The position numbers were made by a program, and so were the translations under genes. Below the pieces are notes generated by a model. That model had not been told where the DNA came from and ran no database searches. It saw only the letters and a program-made list of their open reading frames with translations. Source: Climacium dendroides (Eukaryota > Streptophyta > Bryopsida > Hypnales > Climaciaceae). Taken from it: a DNA stretch of 64,000 bases. The stretch's first letter is position 1. Each line of letters begins with the position of its first letter. Shown here in pieces: positions 34,366 through 45,278 of the stretch. The stretch covers positions 7,688,001 through 7,752,000 of the forward strand of contig OX467090.1 in NCBI GenBank assembly GCA_950106755.1, read 5' to 3'.

Positions 34366-34900
34366 TCCTTAAAGTCCCAAGGCCTCTTTTCCATGGCAAA
34401 AAACATTCAAAATTGCCATTTCTAGAGGAAAGAGTATAAATAAAGTTTAAATGTTTTTTTTGTACATGTCTAATCATAAAATCTTGTAATAGACTAGTAT
34501 AAGAATGTGTAGAAGAAATTTTAGAATTTCAAGATATTTGTATTTAAACTTTAAAGTGAAGGAATAAATTTTTTTCACCTTGCTCAACTACATTTTTTGG
34601 CTTTGAACCTTCATAACATATAATTTTTGCTCTATTGATTTTGACTTTCTAATTTTATATGATGAAAAATTGAATTAAAAATCTAGGAAAAAATTTCACA
34701 AAATACACTTAGTTTTCATTCATTAAATTCTTTTTAAGTAGAAATAACTTCAAGTTTGAAGGAAATCTAAATTGTTAATAGCTCTAAGATGGAATTGAAA
34801 TACGCTACTCTCAATAATGAGATTGTTTTAGAAAAGACTTTAACCTTGTAAAACTTTTTTTATTGAAAAATTGAAAAATTTAGGTTAGAAATTAATCCTA
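34366..34900. mobile_element. TTAA-type element, subfamily B copy 2
   Basis: After TTAA (34362-34365) the end is TCCTTAAAGTCCCAAGGCCT, then the interior shared with 15598 and 40549. The right end was not located. Confidence 0.5.
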
Positions 34901-35889
34901 CAATTCCTTTTTTCAAGAAAATGAATTGATTGCCCAAAAAACAATATTGTTCATAACTTTCACATAGCAAATTCAAATGGAATAAATCAAAGTTTTTCAT
35001 TTAGATTGTTTACTACAACATTGCAACCATTGGAATTGGAATTTTTCAATCCTATGATTAAATTTTTAACAATTTAGTATTTTAAATCATATTTTACCTC
35101 TTTTTACTTACTATTTTTTTCAAATTTGTTAATGAAATATTTTTTGTTAAATTTTTTTTATATATTCTTCAACATATTGTGGAGAATAACAAGTTATAGG
35201 ATTTACATGTTTTTGTGCAAAAAGTTTGAAAGATGAAACTTATCCATTTGTGAAGAATTGAAAATACTTCTTTGTAAAATCCAAGTGACAAGATCTTGCA
35301 ATTAGTATGGTTTTTATTCTAAAACTTTAGGAGGATGTACTCCAACAAGTTAACTAAAAGATCCAACAATTGAATTTGTTAATGAATAACTGAAGATGAA
35401 AATTTTAGCCTTACTTTGTGCTCAAGTACTCTGAAGCAATATCGGGCCTAAAAACAACCTCCATCCTTTAGGTGAATTTATTAAAGAGGGAAGCACAATT
35501 TTTATAAATTCTCTCAATAGTTAACAACCAACATTTACTTGTGTATGTTTTGAAATTTTTGGGTAAACCATGACTAAGGTGGAAGCATTAGTAGTGGACC
35601 ACTTAAGCAAATTTTGACTAGATGAGGAAGAGTATGAGGTGGTGGAAATTTTTCCATATAGGAAGATAGGAAATATAGGGATTGCAAATTTTTCAGAATT
35701 TTATTCTTGAATTTGAAGTTACAGTTAATTTCAAGAGCCAAAAAGTATTGTTGACCTATAGTCAATGTTTAGAGTATTCTAATTCCGATCATTGAAGAAC
35801 TAATTTCCTGTTAACTACTCCCTACTTTCACTCCCTACTTTTTGGTATGTAGCATAACCATATTAGTTCCAACCTTGAAAAGAACAAAA
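34901..35889. other. AT-rich, no gene seen
   Basis: No ORF with recognisable features and no clear repeat boundary. Confidence 0.4.
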
Positions 35890-35891
35890 TA

Positions 35892-36298
35892 AGGTAGTAT
35901 GGCCTTAAAGCAACCTTTTAAGGGCTGATTTGCCCTTTTTGGAGGTTTACATGGACAAAATGATTTTTAGCTCATTTTTCAGAGAAAGAAAAATGAATAC
36001 AAAACACAATACAAGTAGTTTCGTATTTTTCCAAGCATGTCTAAATTACTTATGAATTTTCAAAGATTTAGGTCATAGGTACCTATTTGTGACCATAGGT
36101 GTCCCAAAATCCGTCTCCTTGTGACTCATAAGAAATGCACAAAAAGCAAAGACAATAATTGGCTCTTGCAATAAAAGAAATAATTTTTCTTGAATTCATT
36201 AACGGACCAAAAAGATCCATTCAAGGATCACCTCGCATCCATTCTATAGCTACCTACAGGACGATCTGAAGAAGAGGCACCTTAAGGCCATACTACCT
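35892..36298. mobile_element. TA-flanked MITE, copy 2 (407 bp)
   Basis: TA at 35890-35891 and 36299-36300. Ends are AGGTAGTATGGCCTTAA and its inverse. The interior aligns with 38890-39200 (TTTTTCCAAGCAT, GATTGGCTCTTACAATAAAA-like). Confidence 0.8.
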
Positions 36299-36574
36299 TA
36301 CACGCATTTCAAGCTTGAGCTTCAACCTCACGTTGAAAATAGCGCACACTACATGTTGGGCCTTTGACATGGTTGAGAACTGAGAGCATGTCCATTATTG
36401 CCCGGCCAAATGGGCAAGCCAATTAGGTGGGCTCCTTACTTGCATAGTGCCTAGTAAAGAGGCCTTCCTATAGCGTTGGTTGGAATTGGACTTGCTAAAA
36501 ATTGGTCACCACTCCTTGTACTTGTCAGAGTTCTTGGTCCGGTAATTAATTGCCATTAATTTGGAATTGAATTA

Positions 36575-37870
36575 GAATTTGAAAATAGACCCAAAACTTC
36601 CTAATAGTTGCAAGACACCCCATAGAAGCATCCCAACCTATTAAATTTGAAAAGTCATTGCCAACTTCAATTTATTTTTTAAAATGAAAGGAAAACAATA
36701 AAAAAGTTGTGAGAAATTCAAAAAGTATCCAATGCTCCTACAAATTGTCAAGTAGGTGCCCAATATAGTAAAGAGCAAATATAAAAAGTTTTAAAAAGTT
36801 TCACATGCCCATGCAAAAGTTGTAACCAATTCAACACACTATGACTAATGTGACTGATACCCCCAAGGGGCATTAGTCACATTAGTTATAGTGGAGCCAA
36901 TCTCTCAAAAATTTTGTCTTGCGCATTTGAAAATGGCTCCAAAACTTTTCAATAGTTGCAAGACACCCCATAGAAGCATCCCAACCTATAAAATTTGAAA
37001 AGTCATTGGTTGCAAGACACCTCATAGAAGCATACCTTTATAGGTCTAAAAAGTGTCCAATGCTCCCACAAATTGTCAAGTAGGTGTCCAATATAGTAAA
37101 GAGCAATTATGAATTTTTTTGAAATGTTTGACCTACCCACGCAAAAGTTGTAGCTAATTCAACATTGTGACTAACGTGACTAATACCCCCAAGGGGCATT
37201 AGTCACAATGAAGCCAATCTCTCAAATTTTTTGTCTTTTGCAGTCTTTAGAGAAACATCACTCTATATCCTATATATGCCAACTTTTATACTTGCTCTTT
37301 ATTATATTAGACACCTATTTGACAATTTGTGGGAGTGTTGGACACTTTTTAGATTTTTTTCAATTTTTTCAATTTTTTTCCTTTCATTTAAATAAACAAA
37401 TTGTAATTGGCAATGACTTTTCAAATTTTATAGGTTGGAATGCTTCTATGGGGTGTCTTGCAAATATTGGAAAGTTTTGGGGCCATTTTCAAATGCTGAA
37501 GACAAAAAGTTTGAGAGATTGATTCCACTGTGACAAATGTGACTAATGCCCCTTGGGGATATTAGTCACATTAGTCACAGTGTGTTGAATTGACCACAAC
37601 TTTTTATATTTGTTCTTTACTATATTGGGCACCTATAAACAATTTGTGGGAGCATTGGACACTTTTTGGATTTTTCACAACTTTTTGATTGTTTTCCTTT
37701 CCTTTTATAAAATAAATTGAAATTGGCAATGACTTTTCAAATTTTATAGGTTGGGATGCTTCTATGGGGGTGTCTTGCAACTATTGGGAAGTTTTATGGC
37801 TATTTGCAAATGCAGAAGACAAAAAGTTTGAGAGATTGACTCCACTGTGACTAATGTGAATAATATGCCA
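36575..37870. repeat. 1.3-kb palindromic array: two units forward, two inverted
   Basis: A unit of about 300-340 bp (CAAGACACCCCATAGAAGC, ... GGGGCATTAGTCAC, ... AGCCAATCTCTCAAA) occurs at about 36577 and 36942. It then occurs as reverse complement at about 37255-37540 and 37545-37870. The centre lies near 37245. Each unit contains its own small hairpin, GTGACTAAT(A/G)CCCC facing GGGGCATTAGTCAC. Confidence 0.85.
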
Positions 37871-38056
37871 TGGTTCTTCATAATTTAGTTTTTAATGAGT
37901 TCGGGTCTTAAGTGTTTTACAACAACATATAATGAAGCATTCAAGTTATTGTAATTCAGAAAACACGTAGATTTGTTTTGTAGGTTTTTGTAAAACTTTT
38001 GCTGATTCCTTCCCCCTCTACGTCGTCCAGCAACATTCTGACAACACCTAGCCATT

Positions 38057-38500
38057 ATGAAAATGATTAACTCTCTCGAAATCGGTCAACACAGGGCTCA
38101 CTCAAAACTTCCCCACCCTCGCCAAGCTGCAGTGTTCATTGAAAAATTGTGCCCGGGCTTTGAAATTTTCCCACAAGTGCCACAGCGGGGGGTGCTATGG
38201 CTCCCAGGGCCAGGGAGAACTGACCCCCTCATTGCCCCGGCCAGGGTTAATTGTGAAAAAAGCCCCCTATTTTCTTGCCATGATTTTTTATATTTCTATA
38301 CTGCCCAAAGCTAATTTGGGGCCGCTGATTGCAAATCTGAATTCAGAATTTGCAAAAAAAATCATTTGATTGCAAATAAAAAATTGCACAGCGTTTTCCC
38401 CAGGGGTAAAACGAGGCAATGAGGGGGTCAGTTCACCTTGGCCTGGCTCCCAGCCCTTGCCAGTTATGTCCCAGCCTTGTATAGGGAGTAGGAGTGGACA
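38057..38500 (+). pseudogene. Possible coding fragment split by a MITE
   Basis: The frame from 38057 reads MKMINSLEIGQHRAHSK... QAAVFIEKLCPGFEIF and is interrupted at 38208 by the Mutator-like MITE. The family is unrecognised and it may be chance. Less AT-rich than its surroundings. Confidence 0.25.
38208..38443. mobile_element. Mutator-like MITE, 236 bp, with 10-bp target duplication
   Basis: Direct repeat TGGCTCCCAG at 38198-38207 and 38444-38453. Terminal inverted repeats of 29 bp start GGCCAGGGAGAACTGACC and GGCCAAGGTGAACTGACC. No coding capacity. Confidence 0.85.
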
Positions 38501-38559
38501 TGCTATGATGCTTCTACCTTAAAATTTTAGGGTTTTTTTATTAGCAAAATTTTGCCAGA

Positions 38560-38660
38560 CTGTCAGAAATCTGACCTCTCTGGCTTCGTCCCTCCAAAAA
38601 CTGGCCTCTGTAGTGAGGACAATAGGGGGACACTGGTCCAAAAAAAAAAACCTGCTTAAA
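38560..38660 (-). repeat. Dispersed repeat, inverted copy of 16790-16905
   Basis: The reverse complement shares GGACCAGTGTCCCCC and CACTACAGAGGCCAGTTTTT with the first copy; it continues differently on both sides. Confidence 0.7.
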
Positions 38661-38818
38661 ATGCAACATTCTCTAGAAGGACCAGGAAGCAAGCAGTACA
38701 ATGTCATCATGTAGTGCATTTTATAATTGTATTGGGAACTAAGTTGTCACATTTGTCAATGTGGGCAGGTAGGCAATGTGCTGGGATCATGGTATCAAGC
38801 TATCTGTAAGGTAGGAGG

Positions 38819-39202
38819 TTGTAATAGCGACCCTTCCAGGGCTGGACTACGTTTTTCATAGGTTTCGATAGACAAAAATATTCTTACACCATTTTTCAGA
38901 GAAAGAAAAATAGATGTGGAACCTAACAGAAGTGGTTTTATATTTTTCCAAGCATTTTCGAATTACTTGTAAATTTTCAAAGATTTGGGGCATAGGCACC
39001 TATTTTTTATCATAAATCTCTTAAAATCCCAAAGAGATGGGTAGAAATTAAAGACAGTGATTGGCTCTTACAATAAAAAAATAATTTTTTCTAAATTCAT
39101 TCAATCGCTAAAGTGGTTCATTTAAGAATCACCTCATGTTCATTCTTTAGCTAATAATAGGGGTGATTTGAAGGAGAAGGGTGCTTTTAGAGCCTCCTAC
39201 CT
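38819..39202. mobile_element. TA-flanked MITE, copy 3 (384 bp)
   Basis: TA at 38817-38818 and 39203-39204. Ends are AGGTAGGAGG and its inverse CCTCCTACCT. The interior aligns with copy 2. Confidence 0.75.
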
Positions 39203-39319
39203 TATGGGTCATGCTTTGTTCACTAAAAGTGAGTGCCATAGAGTCTCTTTTGGAAGACATTTGCATTGCAAGCTCCACATTATCACGGGGGGTCACTCTA
39301 TACATTTTCACAACCCACG

Positions 39320-39810
39320 TGCGGCGAAGATTTTGGACCCCTTACTTCCTTCATAAAATTTAATTTAAAGAAAATTTTAAAAATATGAATAGGTTTTCCT
39401 ACTTTGAAAGTTTGTATTTTGATTTATTGATATTATTTTTAATTGATAATAATTAGTTACAAAATTTTCAAGAAAAAGGATACACTGTAGAGCTGAAAAT
39501 AACTTTGGACCCTTTACTTCCTTCATAAAAAATTGTCTAAAAAATGAACAAAAAAGTCCTAAAAATAACTCTCTATTGAAATTTTGTTTTTCATGAATAT
39601 TGATGCAATGGTCATCCAAATGCATTCTCTATAAATGTTTGAGTTGAAAAACATGCCATTTCAGTTCATTTTTCAACCTATTATAATAGTCATTTTAAAT
39701 GTCATTTGAGTTGGGAATTTTTGGAAGTAGAAATCTATAGTCATTATTAATCAAAGTTCAAAATTATAGGTTGAAATTATAGTATATTCCAAAGTAAATA
39801 GGGTTTCAAA
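39320..39810 (+). repeat. Partial copy of the GTGCACCCC-ended family
   Basis: Aligns in part with 39990-40490 (ATGAATAGGTTTTCCTACTTTGAAAG-like, ATTAGTTACAAAATTTT), but the terminal GTGCAC motifs are degraded. Confidence 0.5.
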
Positions 39811-39964
39811 AATCACTTCGCCCCACGTGGGTCCCCCCAATGTAGTGAGAGTGACCTCCCCTTGCACATTATCAACTTATTTACCTTGCAATAGCCTTTG
39901 CAAAAAAATTCATGGTTTAGTTCTTGTCATCACGTTGTATACATTGCAATTATTGTATAAGCTC

Positions 39965-40522
39965 GGGGATGCACTCTCCCTTTTTTTGATGTTAGCAAGC
40001 AAACAAAACTTTAGACCCCTATATACTTTTTGAATATTATATAAAATTAAATGAAAAAATATGAATAGATTTTTCTACTTTGAAAGTTTATGTTTTGAAT
40101 TATTGATATTTTTTTTTGTTACTAATAATTAGTTACAAATTTTTGAAGTAAAAAGATACAATGTAGAACTGAAAAATAACTTTTACACCCCTATATTATA
40201 TAAGAAAAAATCGTCTAAAAAATGAACAAAAAATTCTTAAAAATAACTCTCTATTGAGAGCTCATTTTGAGTTGAATATTGATGCAATGGTCTTCTAAAT
40301 GTGTTCTCTAAAAATATTTGAGTTAAAAAAACATGCCATTTTAGTGCATTTTTAACCTCTTCTAATTATCATTCCATATTTTATTTGAGTTTAAAATTTT
40401 GGGAGTAGAATCCTATAGTCATTAGTAAACAATGTTCAAAATTTGAAGTTAAAATTATAGTTTATTAGAAACCACTTGTTTGCATGTGATCAACAGAGTT
40501 CCTATATAATAGTGCACCCCCC
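39965..40522 (+). mobile_element. GTGCACCCC-ended element, copy 2
   Basis: Starts GGGGATGCACTCTCCC and ends AGTGCACCCCCC. Aligns along its length with the reverse complement of 32481-33027. A partial relative ends AGTGCACCCCTC at about 42146. Confidence 0.65.
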
Positions 40523-40548
40523 AAGTTTATAAGGTAACTACACCTTAA

Positions 40549-41269
40549 CCTCTAAAGTCCCAAGGCCTTTTTCCATCAAAACCCACTCAAAATTGCCATT
40601 TCTATTGCAAAGAGTTAAAAACTTTAAATATTATTTTCTTTACATATCTAAATGAGAGATCTTGTATTATACTAATATAAGAATGCATAGAATAAAATTG
40701 AAAAACTTTGACCTCACAGATTCTAAGATATTTGCATTTAGAGTGAAGAAAACAAGTTTTTCTTACACCTTGATCGGCTAGATTTTTGGCTTTGAATCTT
40801 CTTTACTTAAATTTTTTTGGAGATGTCCGTTGAGTTGCTTTTTAGACTCATGGTGGCATTACTTTTGTATCTAGGCACTAATTGAAATAAAAATAATATG
40901 CCTAGAAAGCTTATCTAATTTCTTACCTTTCAAAAAAGTATTATAAAATTATGTCAATAATTGAGGTCACACAAACATGCCATATTTAACTATTTTTGGA
41001 CTTTGCAAAGTCCAAAATTGATAAAAGGACATCTAAGACAATTGTAGACTTTGACTTCTATAGATTTTATGAATCTAGAAATGATATAGATTTTGGACTA
41101 GGTGGTTTGAAAAATGTACAATAGGTTTAGATTTTAGAGATCTATGACATCGGGAGATCTCCCGATGGACAAAGTCCAAAATTCCCTTAAAAGTCCAAAA
41201 GTAGTTAAATATGGCATAAACTTGCTTGAAACCCCAAGAGTCCCTGTAGAAATTTTGGGACTTTAAGGG
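40549..41269. mobile_element. TTAA-type element, subfamily B copy 3, with nested MITE
   Basis: TTAA at 40545-40548 and 41270-41273. Ends are CCTCTAAAGTCCCAAGG and, reversed, CCCTTAAAGTCCCAA. Contains the 241-bp MITE at 40977-41217. Without that insert the element would be about 476 bp. Confidence 0.7.
40977..41217 (+). mobile_element. ATGCCAT-ended MITE, 241 bp, copy 1
   Basis: Ends ATGCCATATTTAACTA and its inverse TAGTTAAATATGGCAT, flanked by AAAC at 40973-40976 and 41218-41221. It is the reverse-orientation twin of 42634-42875. No coding capacity. Confidence 0.85.
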
Positions 41270-41779
41270 TTAAATCACACATTTTCTAAAACCACGTAGG
41301 CTAGATTCTTGCCTACAATAAACTTGCATTATTTATAAGAGTGTATTGTTAGTTACCCAAAACTCTATTTCCAACACTTTAAAAATTCGTTGTCTATTCA
41401 TATGGTATTCAAAAATTCATTCTTAGAGAATCTCAAATTTCCATTTGGCTTCCAACAAGAGCCCACCAAAAAATTTCAACATAATAATGGCAACCATGCT
41501 CAATTGCTTGGTTGTGCAATTTTAGGTGTAATTCCCTTAATTTCCGAACCATCTCAATGTCTATATTGATGTGATTTCTTCTCCCTTGAGTATGTACACA
41601 TGAAGGTCAATGTTGAATACTTCACAGGATCTACAACTTTGCCAAATTTTCATACATTGGCTAACTATTTCCATACTAACATTAAGAAAAATTTCAGGCC
41701 ACTTTTAAATTCTTGGCCCCCTCATGGTGCAAATATTTTTTAAAATAAAAACTAAAATTATATCTTGGGGTCCACTTAG

Positions 41780-42150
41780 AGTGTCCATTGAAAACTAAAA
41801 AATAACTTTTACACCCGTATATTATATAAGAAAGAATTGTTTAAAAAATGAACAAAAGATTTCTAAAAATAACTCTTTGTTGAAAGTTCATTTTGAGTTG
41901 AATATTAATGCAATGGTCATCTAATTTTGTTCTCTAAAAATATTTGAGTTAAAAAAACATGCCATTTTAGTGCATTTTTAACCTTTTTTAGAAATCATTC
42001 CATATTTTATTTGAATTTGAAATTTTGGGAGTAGAATCCTATAGTCATTAGTAAACAATGTTCAAAATTTGAAGTTAAAATTACAATTTATTAGAAACCA
42101 CTTGTTTGCACGTGGTTTGTTGTAGTAGAACCAAGTGCACCCCTCAAGAA
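41780..42150 (+). repeat. Partial copy of the GTGCACCCC-ended family
   Basis: Matches the right two thirds of 39965-40522 (AACTTTTACACCC, AAAAAACATGCCATTTTAGTGC) and ends AGTGCACCCC. Confidence 0.6.
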
Positions 42151-42633
42151 TTATATGCATATATAAATAAAGATAGCCAATCTAAAGTGGTGCTCAAAAA
42201 TTCTATAATTGCACCATAGGGGACAAAGCTTGCAACCTCTTTGAGACTTGAAATTTTTTTGGAAATTTTTCTTGGTAACTTCCTAAATTCACAAGAGTAA
42301 TTTCCCAACATGTCTCTTGAAAATGTGTGCACTTTTCAAGCCTCATTCCACTTCTTCGATGAATCTGATCATTTGAAGGTTAACCCCAAAAGGGCATATC
42401 ATATTTAGGCTTGGTCTAATTCCATTGTATTTGTACATTAGAAGAAAAATTTCAATTTTTTTTGATATGTTCCATGTTCCAAGAGATAATATATGTCTAA
42501 AATTTAATCTCATCTTTTCATAATTAAAAACATCAAATTGAAATGTATATGATTTTTTAAAGAAATTTCATTGCAAAAATCATAGGAATTAAAAAAATGT
42601 TTGAAAAAGTATGAAAAATATCATGGTGTAATT

Positions 42634-42875
42634 ATGCCATATTTAACTACTTTTGGACTTTTTCAAGGAATTCTGGACTTTGTCCAATGGGAGATCTCCA
42701 GTTGTCATAGATATCTAAAATCTAAACTTGTTCTACATTTTTCAAACCACCTAGTCCAAAATATATATCATATCTAGATTCCTAAAATCTATAGAAATCA
42801 AAATCTACAATTGTCTTAGATGTCCCTTTTCCAATTTTGGACTTTGCAAAGTTCAAAAGTAGTTAAATATGGCAT
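42634..42875 (-). mobile_element. ATGCCAT-ended MITE, 242 bp, copy 2
   Basis: Inserted in GGTGTAATTGATGTACTCC, whose uninterrupted form is present at about 22815. This gives a 4-bp duplication AATT. Terminal inverted repeats of about 26 bp. High similarity to 40977-41217 in opposite orientation. Confidence 0.9.
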
Positions 42876-43682
42876 AATTGATGTACTCCTTCAACTTGCA
42901 CCAAGAGAAATATGATAAAAAAAAAGTTCAAAAATGGTGTATTTTGAACTTTCCACATGCTATCTTCAAACTCTCACAAAAAATACAATTTTAGCAATTT
43001 TGGAAAAAAAATTCAAGTGAAGTAAAAAAGAAGATTATTGTAGCTATATTTTTCTTAGTTAAGTTTAAACATTTAAAATCGAAAACTACATGAAAATTGA
43101 AGTTTTGACTTTCATAATGCATAAGAAGCTTGCAATTAAGGCCATATTTACTATATTGAGACTTTTTGCAGCTTCATTTTCATCTTCAACTCAAAGATAA
43201 ATCACTTTATTTTATTTTTTTATAGTATTTTTTTATAAACAGGTAACAACAACAACTCTTAAATTTCATTTTAGAATCACTATTTGAGCATAATGTATTC
43301 TTGATTTCAATTATTATTTGTGTAAATGAATTTATAATATTTAGCATTGTCTCAAAATTTACAAAAAGTCTCAATAATTATGACAAAACTTGCAAAAAGT
43401 TTCAATATGACAAATATGGTCATCAATGTCCTTTTAAGCCACACTCTCTATACGTGTTCAATTTATAGGCCATGTTTATTTCATTGGTGCTAGTTTGCAT
43501 GGTCTAGTCCATTCATGTGCCAATTATGGTACAAGTATTCATAGCCGAAGTGCAAGTTGCGGAGCTTTTTTTTCACCCGGTAAGGACTTTACGGACCACA
43601 ATGGTCCAATGGATGACTTCACTGTTGGTTGTAGAAAAAGAGAATGTACCTATTTGTCCAACAATTGGGGAGTTTTGATGAC

Positions 43683-43737
43683 TACCTTGGTCATACCTTG
43701 GTCATACCTTGGTCATACCTTGGTCATACCTTGGTCG
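43683..43737. repeat. 11-bp minisatellite, five units
   Basis: TACCTTGGTCA repeated five times with the last unit altered; three units at the paralogous site. Confidence 0.85.
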
Positions 43738-44123
43738 TAGGGGTTGCATCCTTACAGTGATGCATCATTCTTCTGCCAGAAAGTGAGCGCAAGGACAGCA
43801 CGTTTGCAATGCCATGCACGATGGTATGTTAAATTCAGGAGATTGCCGATGGTACGTCTGTCGTGGCCTTGGTCCCACTCTCCTGGTGCTCTGGACCTGG
43901 GCCAGTTCCAGAATAGCAACAATGGCCGCTCCAATAGCCACCTGCACTGTTGAATTGGAGGTTTCCATCTCCAGGGATTCACTGATCCTTCGCTGTTGCA
44001 GTTATTTCATTGGTGTGGCTTGAATGGTCTAGTCCATTCCTGTACCAATTACAGTACAACTAATGATAGCCAAGTGCAAGTTGCAGAGCTTTTCTAGGAT
44101 GCTATGGACCAGAATGGTCCAAT

Positions 44124-44851
44124 CACTACAAGAGAGTGTACAGTTTGCAACAGTTTCTGCAATGGTTTTTGCAATGCCTCCAATTTTTCTTTGAATGACT
44201 TTGCAATGGTTTTGCAGTGTATTTGCATTGGCACTACAATGGTACATCTACACTAGCGTTTGCAATGTCCCATATTGATAGTCAATGGTACTATGAGGTT
44301 GAACACATAAGAGTTGTAAGTTGTCAAAATCTAGAACAGTAAATTCCATCCACTTCAAGATTTGGTGTAGTTTAGGATCTATAAAATTTCATAGTATGTG
44401 AATTTATGAAATTTTTAAATAAATGAAATGTACATATTATCAACATTTTGAACTCTTGAAATCTAGAAATTGTCTAGATCAAAATTCTAAAATGTTCAAA
44501 TTATTGAGATTGAAACTTGAAAGCTACATTTTAGTTAGATTTGAGACTCCCAAATCTAAGAATCGTATTGATTATATGTAATTACATATTTCTTTGCGAT
44601 GATTATTGCAACACTTTTGCAATAGTTTCTTACATGATTTTGCATTTTCAATTTACAACACTTTTAGAATACTATAGCATGGATTCTTTGTCCAAGACTT
44701 TTACCATTCATTGATTACAAATTTGCAATGCTTTTGCAATGGATTTTTTCATTTCTAAGATCCAAACTAAGTTCCATTACACATCAATCCAGTGCAAAAC
44801 CATTGCAAATGAATTGCAACTCTGTTGCAATCACTGATTTCTCTTGTAGTG
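44124..44851. mobile_element. Non-autonomous CACTA element, 728 bp, upstream of MTPSL2
   Basis: Starts CACTACAAGAGA and ends TCTCTTGTAGTG, flanked by AAT (44121-44123 and 44852-44854). The paralogous empty site GGTCCAATGGATGACC is at about 24030. Subterminal TTGCAATGG-type motifs recur near both ends, as in CACTA elements. No transposase ORF. Confidence 0.9.
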
Positions 44852-45278
44852 AATGGATGACTTCACTGTTGGTTGTCGAAAAAACGAATGTACCAACTGG
44901 TCCAACAATTGGAGAGTTTTGATGGCTACCTTGGTCATATGGGGTCATAGCGTTAAATCATTCTTCTGCCAGAAAGTGAGCGCGAGGACAGAACGTTTGC
45001 AATGCCATGCACGACGGTACGTTAAATTCTCAGAGATTGCCGGTGTTATGTCTGTCCTGGTTTTGGTCCCACTCTCCTGGTGCTCTGGGCCTGGGCCAGT
45101 GCAGCAACCGTATAGAACAGACCGGCTTCAATTCATCGCCATGCATAGTTATCGATCCTGCTGTGTGTCGATGATTCCGACTGTGAAGTATTAACAGGCC
45201 GGAGAGCACACTGCCTGTCTGTAAGCTTATTCAAGGCTTTGTTTGTTTGTCGAATTTCCTTGCGAGGTCCAATCCACA

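Noticed and set aside
43495..43740. Cys-containing ORF (MHGLVHSCANYGTSIHSRSASCGAFF) as a secreted protein gene
   Set aside because: The frame ends in the 11-bp minisatellite, other copies of the segment disrupt it, and no signal peptide or family is visible.
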